A DNA stretch of 64,000 nt from CAWAYH01 sp963786195 (GTDB taxonomy: Bacteria > Acidobacteriota > Vicinamibacteria > Vicinamibacterales > 2-12-FULL-66-21), in assembly GCA_963786195.1 (NCBI GenBank), contig CAWAYH010000011.1:727579-791578 (forward strand), written 5' to 3'. The number at the start of each line of letters is the position of its first letter. Within the stretch, counting starts at the first letter, position 1. The notes under the pieces are model-generated. The model worked only from the letters and a program-made list of their open reading frames with translations. It had not been told where the DNA came from and ran no database searches. Made by a program: the position numbers and the translations under genes. Below, one piece after another: positions 43,225 to 52,619 of the stretch.

Positions 43225-44904
43225 TCACCAGACCCGGTAGCTGGCGGAGGTGGCGTACGCGTCGGCCGGGCCGAGGGCGACGTCGAGGGTGAGCGTCCAC
43301 ACCCCCGGCAGCGGGACGACCGCGGCGCTGGTGGCCCACTGCGAACCGTCCGGGGTGAGCCGGTGCAGGGTAAGGCGCAGCGCGGCTACCTGGGCCGACG
43401 ACAACGTGGCGGTCACGGTGCGGGTCGGCACGGAAGCGCCCGCGGCGGTCAGGATGTGCAGGGTCATGGCCTGGGCGCCCCGGCGGGTCGGGTCGATGCG
43501 CACGCTGACGTGGTCGGCGCCCAGCGGCGCGGACAGCGTGACCGGCGGCCCGAAGGTGGTCCGGGCAGGCGGCTCGGACACCAGGACCGCGGTGACGGCG
43601 AGTACCAGGACGGCGGTGGCGATCTCGATGCTCACGCTGCGCCGTACGGCGCGGACCAGGCGGCCCGGTGCCGCGGCCGCCATGACGTGCCGCTCGGCCA
43701 GCAGGGCGGCGGCCAGCATGACCGCGACCAGGGCGACCTTGACCAGCAACAAAACGCCGTACCGGGTCGACCACAGCGCCTGGACCGGGCTGACCTGCCG
43801 GGAGGCCTGGTACTCCCCCGTGACCACCAGGCAGATCACGCAGCTGTAGGCGGTGACCGACCATCGCCGCAGCCCCGCGTCAGCACCCTGTTGCGTGCCG
43901 CGGCGCAGCGCGGGCAGCACCGCGAACCCGAGCACCATCAGGCCGCCGAGCCACACCGCCATCGACGCCAGGTGCAGCACCGCGGCGGGCAGCGCCAGGG
44001 CCACGTCCGTTCCCGCCGCCTCGTGTCCGGCGACCGCGACCGAGACCAGCAGCGCGAGCCCGGCGGCGGCGCGCAGGACGTCTCCGGTCCGGCCGCCCCG
44101 CCCGTTCAGCCCCGGCTCGGTCGTCCAGCGCCCGGTCAGCAGCGGCACGATGAGCAGCAGCAACGCCAGGCGGGCCGCAAGTTCCTGGCCGAACGGTGAC
44201 GTCAGCGTGCCGCCCGCATCCCGCAACCGGAACACGGCCGCCCAGCTGGCGTTGACGGCCCGGGGACCCTGCAGGACGAACTCCGCGGCCGTGCCGGCCG
44301 CCAGCACCGCCCAGCCGGCCCAGGCCAGGCCGTGTACCCGCCGCGACGGCAGGGTCCACGGCCACAGCAGCCTGGCCGCGGCGGTGATCCCGGCCAGCAG
44401 CACCAGCCCGGCGTAGATCAGCCCCTCCGCGACGTCCGCGGTGGCATCGAGCTGCCCGGTGTGATCGGGGGCAGCCGCGACCCCGGCCCCCGGCTGGACG
44501 CCGAGGCCGAACGTGATCGAACCGGAGACCACGTGAGTGTCGGCGGACACCACTCGCCAGGTGGCGGAGTAGGTGCCGCGCGGCAGGTGCGGCCGCAGCG
44601 GCAGCACGATCGTGGTACCGCCCTCGGCCAGCCGCACCTGCCCGGTGTCGGCGCGCGCCCCGGTCGCGGAGATGACCTGCTCGTCCGCTGCTATCAGCCC
44701 GACCGGCTCGTCGAAGGTCAGCCGGACCTGCGCGGGTTCGGTGTTCACCCGGGAGCCGTCGACCGGGGTGCTGCTGACCAGGACCGCGTGCGCGCTGGCC
44801 GCCGGGGCCGCGATGACGCCCGCCGCCGCCATCGCGCCGAACGCGGCCAGGGCCAGGAGCGCGAGCCGCGGCCCGGCCCGGCGCCGGACGGCGGGCAGCC
44901 TCAC
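43225..44904 (-). CDS. CopC-CopD fusion protein
   Basis: 559 intact residues. A signal peptide ends SAHAVLVSSTPVDGSRV, placing a histidine right at the mature N-terminus as in CopC, with the second ligand in SADTHVVSG. The CopC domain (about 35-135) is followed by an eight-helix CopD membrane domain (about 150-440) and a C-terminal beta domain (ARTTFGPPVTLSAPLGADHV to the end). CopC binds Cu(II) outside and CopD is thought to bring copper across the membrane. GTG 44904 overlaps the TGA of the YcnI gene in GTGA, so they are co-translated. Confidence 0.9.
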   Translation of the reverse strand: MRLPAVRRRAGPRLALLALAAFGAMAAAGVIAAPAASAHAVLVSSTPVDGSRVNTEPAQVRLTFDEPVGLIAADEQVISATGARADTGQVRLAEGGTTIVLPLRPHLPRGTYSATWRVVSADTHVVSGSITFGLGVQPGAGVAAAPDHTGQLDATADVAEGLIYAGLVLLAGITAAARLLWPWTLPSRRVHGLAWAGWAVLAAGTAAEFVLQGPRAVNASWAAVFRLRDAGGTLTSPFGQELAARLALLLLIVPLLTGRWTTEPGLNGRGGRTGDVLRAAAGLALLVSVAVAGHEAAGTDVALALPAAVLHLASMAVWLGGLMVLGFAVLPALRRGTQQGADAGLRRWSVTAYSCVICLVVTGEYQASRQVSPVQALWSTRYGVLLLVKVALVAVMLAAALLAERHVMAAAAPGRLVRAVRRSVSIEIATAVLVLAVTAVLVSEPPARTTFGPPVTLSAPLGADHVSVRIDPTRRGAQAMTLHILTAAGASVPTRTVTATLSSAQVAALRLTLHRLTPDGSQWATSAAVVPLPGVWTLTLDVALGPADAYATSASYRVW

Positions 44905-45661
44905 GCGGGCGGGGCCGCTCTCCCCCGGGACCGGACCGTAAGCAGCGCCGCGACGGCGACCACCAACGCGGCCAGGCCGGCGATCAGCCCGGTGATCCCG
45001 GGCCAGGACGGGCTGCCGCCGGACCCGGAACTGCCGGTCCCCGTCTGGCTGGCCGTCGCGGGCTGCGCGCTGGCGACGGCCGAGCGAGCTCGAGCACGGG
45101 CGCCGGGTGGTCGGGCTCGGCTCCGTTGGCGGATTTCTCGTTCCAGTTCACGGTGCTGCCGTCGCTGTAGGTCTGCAGGGCGGCGAACGTCATGTCCGGC
45201 GCCTTCGGGAACGGCCCGACCGACAGGTTGAACATGTCGAACTCACCCGGCGGGATCCCCGCGTCCGCACCCGAGCCGGTGGCGGTGAAGTCGACCTGGG
45301 CGACGTAGTCGGTGATCGTGCCCCCGTCGTCGTCGGTGAGCGGATGCGGCAGCGGCTTCTTCGTCACCTTCGACGTCCAGCCCGCCTTCGGCTGCACGTC
45401 GACCGAGGTGAACGGCGTCGCGGCCGGGAAGGTGATCAGCAGCCCGGTCGTGGAGGCGGTGTCCGATTCGGACGGCACGCGGAACGTGATGACACCCGAG
45501 CCGCCCTGGACCGCGTCGACGCCGGAGACCTTGACGTGCGCCGAGGCCGCGCCCGCGAACACCAGCCCGGCGATGAGGAAACCGCCGGTGAGCGCCGCTG
45601 AGGTGACAAGGCGCCGTCGGCGCCTGCGGGGCGGCGCGGCGATGGTCCCGGGCTGGCTCAT
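44901..45661 (-). CDS. YcnI family copper-associated protein (DUF1775), one frameshift
   Basis: A signal peptide ends ASAHVKVSG, giving the N-terminal histidine that binds Cu(II) in YcnI proteins. The DUF1775 beta domain follows (VITFRVPSESDTASTTGLLITFP, GWTSKVTKKPL, GEFDMFNLSVGPFP). A break near 45085 diverts the frame; on the other side it resumes as a Ser/Gly linker and a C-terminal helix (ITGLIAGLAALVAVVAVAAL) with a basic end, the normal membrane anchor. It is encoded between DUF5134 and CopC-CopD in an operon. Confidence 0.85.
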
Positions 45662-45683
45662 GGGAGTTGTCTGCCTTTCGTTG

Positions 45684-46316
45684 TCATGTCTGGGCTATCT
45701 GGAGAAAGGTCACCGCCATGCCCGCCGCCATCAGCGCGCCGGCTCCGGCACCCCGGGCCGGGCGCGGCCACAGCGTCGCGGCGAAGTACAGCGCCGCGCC
45801 GAAGAACGCCGCGCAGAGCAGCAGGCAGCCGACGCTCACCCACCAGGCGGGCGCGCCCATGGCCATGACCGCCTGGCCGGGGCCGACGGCCGCTGCCATG
45901 CCGGGCATGGACCCCATCGGCTCCGCGGTCCCGCCCGTCCCGCTCGCGGCCGAGACCGCCACGGGACCGGTCAGGACCGACATGGTCACGGCCATCCAGA
46001 CCATGGCGGCCATCATCGCCGCCTGGTACCAGCTTGCACCGGACCGCGCGCCGAACAGCGCCTGCCCGGCGAACCACCCGCCGCCGGCCGTGAACACGGT
46101 GACCTGCGCGATCGCCGGGATGCCCGCGCCCCAGGACCACGACATGCCGAGCATCACCGCGCACATGACCGCGTGCAGGCCGGACCCGACCGCGGGCACG
46201 AGCCGACCAGGGCGGCCGACCGGAAACAGCTCACGGCATGCGGCCGCCAGGTACCACGCCCCGAGGCCGGCGAACAGGGCCGACAGCACCCAGCGGGAGA
46301 CCTCGTTCCCGATCAC
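45684..46316 (-). CDS. DUF5134 family membrane protein
   Basis: About 210 residues from GTG 46316 with six helices. The helices hold Met and His near the outer face (SGLHAVMCAVMLGMSWSWG, YQAAMMAAMVWMAVTMSVL), and an outer loop is Met-rich (MGSMPGMAAAV, AVMAMGAPAWW). Such Met/His patterns can bind Cu(I), and the family is repeatedly found beside copper genes in actinobacteria; transport or sensing is inferred. It is first in the DUF5134-YcnI-CopCD operon, 22 bases before YcnI. A relative lies at 53633. Confidence 0.75.
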   Translation of the reverse strand: MIGNEVSRWVLSALFAGLGAWYLAAACRELFPVGRPGRLVPAVGSGLHAVMCAVMLGMSWSWGAGIPAIAQVTVFTAGGGWFAGQALFGARSGASWYQAAMMAAMVWMAVTMSVLTGPVAVSAASGTGGTAEPMGSMPGMAAAVGPGQAVMAMGAPAWWVSVGCLLLCAAFFGAALYFAATLWPRPARGAGAGALMAAGMAVTFLQIAQT

Positions 46317-46486
46317 CGCGCATCCTCCGGCCGGCCAGCCCGGTCTGGCCGTCGCAGCACCCTTCCCGCCATCACGGATTACCGTCCAGCAGGCCGCGGA
46401 AAAAGGGCATCGCATATTTTGGCTGCGACCATTATCAACGCCGGAAACGGCACGGGCAAGCCATTCCCGGAAAGAATAAACCCACC

Positions 46487-46507
46487 CCGGGTATGCTTTA
46501 TACCCGG
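46487..46507. promoter_or_regulatory. CsoR-like palindrome upstream of the DUF5134-YcnI-CopCD operon
   Basis: CCGGGTAT (46487-46494) and ATACCCGG (46500-46507) are perfect 8-bp inverted repeats around GCTTT. The ATACCC/GGGTAT half-sites resemble those of copper-sensing CsoR repressors. It lies about 170 bases upstream of the operon's first gene, in an AT-richer segment. The rest of 46317-46614 shows no gene. Confidence 0.5.
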
Positions 46508-46614
46508 TGCCGGTATCAGCTGCGGAGACGGAAACCGGGGGCGGGTATCTGGGACCCTAGCAGGACTAACGCCAAAGAAAACAGTAAATACCGGACCGGG
46601 TTAATTAAAGGTGC

Positions 46615-48897
46615 CTAATGGGCGGCGAAGCGGCGCAGGCGCAGGCTGTTCCAGACGACGAAGACCGAGGACAGGGTCATGGTGGCCGCGGCGACCAGGG
46701 GGTTGAGGAAGCCGAGCGCGGCCAGCGGGATGGCCAGGACGTTGTAGCAGAAGGCCCAGGCCAGGTTGCGGCGGATGGTGCGGAAGGTGGCCCGGGCCAG
46801 CGCGATGGCGTCGGGCACGGCGCCCAGGTCGTCGCGGAGCAGGATCATGTCGGCGGCGACGATGGCCACGTCGGTGCCCGAGCCGAGGGCCAGGCCGAGG
46901 CGGGCCGCGGCCAGGGCCGGGCCGTCATTGACCCCATCTCCGACCATGGCGACCGAACGGCCTCCAGCCTGCAGGTCCGTGATCACCCGGGCCTTGGCCG
47001 CGGGCAGCGCCTCGCTGATGACCTCGTTTATCCCGGCGGCGGCGGCCACGGCCTGCGCGGTGGCCGCGTTGTCGCCGGTCAGCAGCACCGGCCGCAGGCC
47101 CAGGGCGCGCAGCCGGGTGACGGCCGCGGCGGCCGAGGGCTTGGCCGTGTCGGTCACCGCGAACGCGCCGCGGACCACGCCGTCCCAGGCCACCAGCACG
47201 GTGGTACATCCGGCCTGTTCCCGGTCGCGGCACCAGGCGGCCAGGCCCGCCGGGACCTCGGGGCCGCGCTCGGCGAACAGCGCCGTGCGGCCGACGGTGA
47301 CCTCGCGGCCATCCACGACACCGCGGGCACCCAGGCCGGGCAGGGCGGTGAAGCCGTCGGCGGCCGCCAGGGCAGCGGGCGCGGCGGTTCCGGCGGGTGC
47401 CGCAGCAGGTGCTTCGGCGCGGGCCAGGGTGGTGATGGCGGCGGCCACGGCGTGCTCGGAGGCCTGCTCCACCGAGCCGGCGTAGCGGAGCAGGTCGGCG
47501 CGGCTGGTGCCGGGGACGGCCTGCACGGCGGTCACGGTCATCCGGCCGGTGGTGACCGTGCCGGTCTTGTCCAGCACGACGGTGTCGATGGCGCGGGAGG
47601 ACTCCAAAGCCTGATAGCCCTTGATGAAGACGCCGAGCTGGGCGCCGCGGCCGGACGCGACCACCAGGGCGGCCGGGGTGGCCAGGCCCAGCGCGCAGGG
47701 GCAGGCGATGATCAGCACGGCCAGCGCGGCGCTGACCGCGTGCCCGGCCGGGCTCCCGGCCAGCAGCCACCCGGCCAGCGTGAGGGCGGCGCAGGCCAGC
47801 ACGGCCGGGACGAACACGGCGCAGATCCGGTCGGCGAGCCGCTGGATGCCGGCCTTACCCGCCTGGGCCTGCTCCACCAGCGCGATCAGGTGCGCCAGCT
47901 GGGTGTCCTTGCCCACCTTGTCGGCGCGGACGACCAGGCGGCCGGTCAGCGCGATGGTGCCGCCGGTCACGGCGTCGCCCGCGGCCGCGTCCACCGGGAC
48001 CGACTCCCCGGTCATCATGCTGCGGTCTACCGCGGACCCGCCGGACAGGACCTCGCCGTCGGCGGCGATCCGCTCCCCCGGCCGGACCACGAACCGCTGG
48101 CCGGCCCGCAGGCGGTTGGCTGGAATCCAGTGCTCGGTCTCGTCGTCGCCGAGGACGCATACGTCCTTGGCGCTGGCCGCGGCCAGGTCCCGCATGGCCT
48201 GCCCGGCGTTCCGCCGGGCCCGGGCCTCGTACAGCCGCCCGGCCAGCAGGAACGTGGTCACCGAGACGGCCACCTCAAGGTAGATGCCGCCGCCGGAGCC
48301 GTGCAGCAGGTTGGCCAGGCCGCTGGACCCGCCCCGGCCGCGGTCCAGGACGAACATCGCGTACGCCGACCAGCCGCAGGCGGCGACGATGCCCAGCGAG
48401 ACCAGCGTGTCCATCGAGCAGGACAGGTGCCTCGCCTGGCGCAGCGCGGCGGCGTGGAACGGCCACGCCGCCCACGTCGCCACCGGCACGGCCAGCGCCA
48501 CCAGCAGCCACTGCCAGCCGGGGAACCGGGTCCACGGGAAGACCGACAGCATCAGCGAGGCGTCGGTGAGCGGCACGAAGAACACCAGCGCCAGCGTCAG
48601 CCGGCGGCGCAGCCGCCGAACCGCGGCCTCGTCGGCCGCGACGGCGTCCTCCTCGGCGTCTTGCCCGGGCGGGGCCGCCACGTCGGCGGTGTAGCCAGCC
48701 GCCTCGACGACTGCGATCAGATCGGGCGCGGAGACGGCGGGCGGGGCGGATACCCAGGCCCGTTCGGTACTCAGGTTGACGGATGCGGTGACGCCGTCCA
48801 GCTTGTTCAGCTTGGCCTGCACCCGGGCGGCGCAGGCGGCGCACGTCATGCCGCCGATGACCAGCTCAACCTGGGTGATCTCGGGGGCGACGGTCAT
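46615..48897 (-). CDS. Cu(I)-translocating P1B-type ATPase
   Basis: 760 intact residues. One HMA domain (GMTCAAC at 16-22), eight helices, TGES near 297, CPC at 399-401, phosphorylation site DKTGT at 443-447, TGDN near 607 and the hinge GDGVND at 653-658. The last helices carry YN and MTLSS, the Cu(I)-site residues. It should pump Cu(I) out of the cytoplasm. One oddity: the nucleotide-binding HP motif reads SEHA instead of SEHP near 480. The ATG overlaps the TGA of the PCuAC-like gene by 4 bases. It is the last of a four-gene minus-strand unit. Confidence 0.93.
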   Translation of the reverse strand: MTVAPEITQVELVIGGMTCAACAARVQAKLNKLDGVTASVNLSTERAWVSAPPAVSAPDLIAVVEAAGYTADVAAPPGQDAEEDAVAADEAAVRRLRRRLTLALVFFVPLTDASLMLSVFPWTRFPGWQWLLVALAVPVATWAAWPFHAAALRQARHLSCSMDTLVSLGIVAACGWSAYAMFVLDRGRGGSSGLANLLHGSGGGIYLEVAVSVTTFLLAGRLYEARARRNAGQAMRDLAAASAKDVCVLGDDETEHWIPANRLRAGQRFVVRPGERIAADGEVLSGGSAVDRSMMTGESVPVDAAAGDAVTGGTIALTGRLVVRADKVGKDTQLAHLIALVEQAQAGKAGIQRLADRICAVFVPAVLACAALTLAGWLLAGSPAGHAVSAALAVLIIACPCALGLATPAALVVASGRGAQLGVFIKGYQALESSRAIDTVVLDKTGTVTTGRMTVTAVQAVPGTSRADLLRYAGSVEQASEHAVAAAITTLARAEAPAAAPAGTAAPAALAAADGFTALPGLGARGVVDGREVTVGRTALFAERGPEVPAGLAAWCRDREQAGCTTVLVAWDGVVRGAFAVTDTAKPSAAAAVTRLRALGLRPVLLTGDNAATAQAVAAAAGINEVISEALPAAKARVITDLQAGGRSVAMVGDGVNDGPALAAARLGLALGSGTDVAIVAADMILLRDDLGAVPDAIALARATFRTIRRNLAWAFCYNVLAIPLAALGFLNPLVAAATMTLSSVFVVWNSLRLRRFAAH

Positions 48898-49367
48898 GGC
48901 GTGCCCGGGCCGGTGACGGGCGCGTCGATGGTGACGGTGCCGGAGTGGCGGAAGGTCAGGATGAGCGGCACGGCGGCGCGGGATTCGTACGGAGACGGGT
49001 GCTGGAGCACCAGGTCCTCGCCGAGCGGGGTCAATGTCAGGGTGCCATGCGCGGGGATGACCAGCGGGCCGCCCTGGGCCAGGCCGCGCTGCCGCAGGAC
49101 TACGCCCCGGGCGAGGGGGGTGCGCGCGGCGACGAGCTCGTCGGCGGTGCCGCTGAGGTTCTTGATGGTCAGGAACGTGGTCGCGGTGCGCACTGCGGCC
49201 GCCGCTTGGGGGGTGAACGCGCGCATCGGGACGGCGGCCTGGGTGACCTGGAGCCTGACCCGGGTCAGCGTGCCGCCTCCGCCGGTGCCGGCCCAGGCGG
49301 CGAGCAGCCCGGTCACCACGGCGGCGCAGATCAGCGGGCCGGCGATGGCGCGGAGCAGGTCACGCAC
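48894..49367 (-). CDS. PCuAC-like secreted protein lacking the usual copper ligands
   Basis: 157 residues with an N-terminal membrane anchor (ICAAVVTGLLAAWAG). The beta-barrel core fits the PCu(A)C family: ATTFLTIKNLSGTADELVAARTPLA, LVIPAHGTLTLTPLGEDLVL and VPLILTFRHSGTVTIDAPV. In normal PCu(A)C proteins the barrel carries His and Met ligands in VELHxM and HxM; here those positions read VVLRQR and EDLVLQH, so copper binding of the standard type looks lost. It overlaps both neighbours (8 and 4 bases), both P-type ATPases, so it is expressed with them. Confidence 0.75.
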   Translation of the reverse strand: MRDLLRAIAGPLICAAVVTGLLAAWAGTGGGGTLTRVRLQVTQAAVPMRAFTPQAAAAVRTATTFLTIKNLSGTADELVAARTPLARGVVLRQRGLAQGGPLVIPAHGTLTLTPLGEDLVLQHPSPYESRAAVPLILTFRHSGTVTIDAPVTGPGTP

Positions 49368-51635
49368 GGCCCCTCCCGGCGCGGAAGCGGCGCAGCCGCA
49401 GGCTGTTGCCGACGACGATCAGCGAGCTGGCCGACATCGCGACCCCGGCGAACAGCGGGTTGAGGTAGCCGAGCGCGGCCAGCGGGATCGCGACCAGGTT
49501 GTAGCCGAACGCCCAGGCCAGGTTGGCGCGGATCACGGCCATGGTGGCCCGGGCCAGCTGCGATCGCGGTCGACGATGCTCCGCGGGTCGCCGCCGGTCA
49601 GGGTCAGGTCGGCGGCGCCGATCGCCGCGTCGGCGCCGGTCCCGACGGCCATGCCCAGGTCGGCCTGGGCCAGCGCGGCGGCGTCGTTGACCCCGTCGCC
49701 GACCAGGGCGACCGCGGTCCCGCCGGCCTGCAGCTCCCGGATGACCTCCGCCTTGCCCTCGGGCTTGACCCCGGCCGAACACGTCGCTCGGCCGGGATGC
49801 CCAGCTCGGCGGCTACGGCCGGGCGGCGTGCTCGGCTGTCCCCGGTCAGCAGGAGCGGCCGGACAGGCCGAGCCGCGCTGATCCGCGCCACCGCCGCCGC
49901 GCTGCCCGGCCGGAGCGGTCGGCGACGCACAGCACGGCGCGGGCCTGCGCCGTCCCAGCCGGCCAGCACCGCGGTCCGGCCGCGCCGCCTCGGCGGCCTC
50001 GGCGGCCTGCCGGAGCGCGGCGGGGACGGTGAGGTCGAGTTCGGTGAAGAACGTGCGGGCTGCCGACGGTGACCTCGCGGCCCTCCGACGGTGCCGCGCA
50101 CCCCGGCGCCGGGGACGCGCGGTGAAGCCGGTCGACCGGCGGCAGGTCGCCGAGCCGCGCGGCGGCGGCCCGGGCGATGGCCTGCCCGACCGGGTGCTCG
50201 GAGGCGTCCTCCACCGCGCCGGCCAGCCGGAGCACCTCCCGCTCGTCGGTGCCGCGGCGCCATCGGTGATCTCGTGCAGCACGGTCATCGTGCCGGTGGT
50301 CAGGGTGCCGGTCTTGTCCAGGATCACGGCGCGCGATCCGGCCCGCCGTCTCCAGCGCCTGCGCGCTCTTGACCAGGACGCCGAGCTCGGCGCCGCGGCC
50401 GATCGCGGCCAGCAGCGCGGTCGGGGTGGCCAGGCCGAGCGCGCACGGGCAGGCCACGACCAGCACGGCGACCGCCGCGCTCCACGCGGCCGCGGCGGGC
50501 AGCCCGGCGCCCAGCCAGAAGCCGAGCGTCGCGACGGCCACAGCGATCACGCACGGCACGAAGACCGCGGCGATCCGGTCGGCCAGCCGCTGCGCGCCGG
50601 CCTTGCTGGCCTGCGCCTGGCTGACCAGGCGGGTGATCTGGGCCAGCAGGCGTGTCCGCGCCGACCTGGGTGGCCCGCACGACCAGCGCGGCCGCTCATG
50701 TTCACGCGCGGCCCCGGTCACCGGGTCGCCCGGGCCGACCTCGGCCGGCATCGACTCGCCGGTGACCAGCGACGCGTCCGACCGCCGAGCCGCCCTCGGC
50801 CGACGATCCCGTCGGTGGCGATCTGCTCGCCCGGCCGGACCACGAACAGGTCGCCGGCCGCGAGTTCGCCGGCCGGGATCCGCTGCTCGGCGCCGTCGCG
50901 GAGCACCGACGACGGTCTTGGCGCCCAGGGCGGCCAGCGCGGCCAGCGCCGGCGCCGGACCGGTCCCGGGCCCGGGACTCCAGGTACCGGCCGGCCAGCA
51001 CCGCGGCGGTCGACCCCGGCGGCGACGTCCAGGTAGATCGTGCTGCCGCCGGCCGGGCCGAAGGTGAAGCGCGAACGACATCTTCATGCCGAGCGCGCCC
51101 GCGCCGCCGAACAGCAGCGCGTACACCGACCAGCAGAAGCGACGCGCCGATGCCCACGCTGACCAGGGTGTCCATGGTCGCGGCGCCGTGGCCGAGCCCG
51201 CAGCCAGGCGGCGCGGTGCAGCGGCCAGCGCGCCCCAGGTCGCGACCGGGGCGGCCAGCAGCAGGCTCACCCACTGCCAGCCGGGGAACTGCGCCGCCGG
51301 GACCATGGACAGCACGATGACCGCCACGCGCCAGCGGGGCGCAGACCGCCAGCCGCCGGGCCAGCGCCCGGGTCTGCGGGTCGGTGCCTGTCGTCGCTTC
51401 CGGGGCGGCGGCGGCGAGGGCGGCGGTGTACCCGGTGGGCTGATCACGCCGATGAGCTCGGCCGGGTCGCGGCCGCCGGTGCTGGCGACGTAGGCCCGCT
51501 CGGTGGCGTAGTTGACGGTGGCCGCCACGCCGTCGAGCCGGTTGAGCCGCCGCTCGATCCGCGCCGCGCACGCGCCGCAGCTCATCCCGCCGACGACGAG
51601 TTCAGCCCGGTGGTCCCGGTGGCGGTCTCGCTCAC
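49360..51635 (-). pseudogene. Copper-type P1B ATPase with very many frameshifts
   Basis: Reading across frames gives a full P1B ATPase: an HMA domain (VVGGMSCGACAARIERRL), helices, TGESMPAEVG, ACPCALGLATPTALL, DKTGTLTTGTM, SEHPVGQAI, GDGVND and a normal end (NPLFAGVAMSASSLIVVGNSLRLRRF). Over 2.2 kb more than a dozen single-base insertions or deletions are needed, one about every 100-150 bases, far above the surrounding genes. All key motifs survive, so it is either low-quality sequence or very recent decay. GTG 51635 is the likely start. The end overlaps the PCuAC-like gene by 8 bases. Confidence 0.75.
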
Positions 51636-51807
51636 GGGCGGCCGCCGCCCCCGTCATCATGCCGCCCCCGCCGCCGCCCTGGCCCGGGTAGCTGACCTGG
51701 GAATGGCCGGTCGTCACCGGGCCCAGGCGGGCCCCGGCCGCATGGGCGCAGAGGAAGATGGCCGCGAGCAGGATCACGAACCCTACGAGCCTGGCCTCGC
51801 GGATCAC
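51632..51807 (-). CDS. Small membrane protein heading the ATPase operon
   Basis: From GTG 51807 the frame reads MIREARLVGFVILLAAIFLC then AHAAGARLGPVTTGHSQVSYPGQ and a glycine run ending MM. This is one membrane helix and a short Gly/Met/His outer tail. In the present frame it runs on into the ATPase; an indel in the glycine codons would end it at the TGA inside GTGA of the ATPase start. No family is known to me. The His and Met in the tail fit a metal-handling role. Confidence 0.5.
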
Positions 51808-51995
51808 CGGATCACCTCGCGGGCCTGCTGGTCGCCACGATGACAGGATGCTACCGGGGTGACGTCGGGGGCGAGGTGCCGGCCGGAACATGAGACAAAT
51901 GTCATCTCGCCTCCTGACGAGGACGGATGCGCCACCGAGGTGCCCTTTACCTTCGCCCACGGTACCCCATCTACTACACGACGTCGGAGTCGGGC

Positions 51996-52226
51996 ATGCG
52001 GGGCAATACGATATGGAGCGTGCCCACTCTTTCCATTGCGGTTACCGGCATGAGTTGCGACCACTGCGCCAGTGCCGTCGGGGCCGAGATCATTAAGCTG
52101 CCCGGTGTCACCGGCGTCGACGTCGATGTCGCCAGGGGGATCGTCCGGGTCACCGGCGACCCGTTGCCCGGCGACGCCTCGCTACGCGAGGCCGTCGAGG
52201 AAGCCGGGTACGAGTTCACCGGCTAG
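51996..52226 (+). CDS. copZ: CopZ-like copper chaperone (HMA domain)
   Basis: 76 residues: a short lead, then a single HMA domain (SIAVTGMSCDHCASAVGAEI, GVDVDVARGIVRVTGD, LREAVEEAGYEFTG). The CDHC pair binds Cu(I) and hands it to the HMA domains of the ATPases encoded on the other strand. It is divergent from the ATPase operon, with 188 bases between starts that must hold both promoters. ATG 51996 leaves a natural N-terminus; an upstream in-frame ATG at 51927 only adds promoter-like sequence. Confidence 0.85.
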   Translation: MRGNTIWSVPTLSIAVTGMSCDHCASAVGAEIIKLPGVTGVDVDVARGIVRVTGDPLPGDASLREAVEEAGYEFTG

Positions 52227-52619
52227 GCACGCCCGCCAGGGCCAGGCGGGTCCTCCGTTTCCGCCCCAGGATCGCAATATCACCACCAGGCCAGTCCCCC
52301 GCTGCCCGGAAATGCGGCAATTCAATACCCCGGCAGGGTCTTCCGAATACCCTCCCCCGGTTTATTCAATACCACCACGGGGTTTTCCGCGCGGACTGGG
52401 ATTCCGTTTATTTGTGCCCTCTAGCTGCAGATTCGAGAGCTGGCCTTGTTTCTTCCCGGTAACCCTTGAGGCCCGGAAAACCGGCCATTATCATTTTCTT
52501 GAATTCCCGAGCTTTACGGCCTCGCCTGGGCGGCCGACGTCCGCGATGGCTGTCTTCCGGGGAACAGGGTCAGCCCGGGTGCCAGAGCATCCGGGCCCGG
52601 GCAGTCAGGGAGAAGCGGA
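52227..52619. other. Gene-free promoter region between CopZ and the membrane gene
   Basis: 393 bases without a convincing coding frame. It is noticeably less GC-rich than the flanking genes. Apart from the AATACC repeats described separately, I see a segment with TTATTTGTG and TATCATTTTCTTG that could be promoter boxes, but cannot place them. Confidence 0.5.
52324..52386. promoter_or_regulatory. Three AATACC(N)GGG sites at 22-base spacing
   Basis: AATACC begins at 52324, 52346 and 52368, exactly 22 bases apart, each followed by C/G-rich bases ending in GG or GGG (GGCAGGG, CCCCCGG, CCACGGGG). Two helical turns between copies place them on one face of DNA. The half-site resembles the CsoR-like palindrome at 46487. 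They lie about 250 bases before the membrane gene at 52620. Confidence 0.5.

Noticed and set aside
46618..49881. A 1,087-codon plus-strand open frame
   Set aside because: It is antisense to two clear copper genes, is made mostly of Gly, Gln, Arg and Ala, and has no motif. Long antisense frames are expected in very GC-rich coding DNA.
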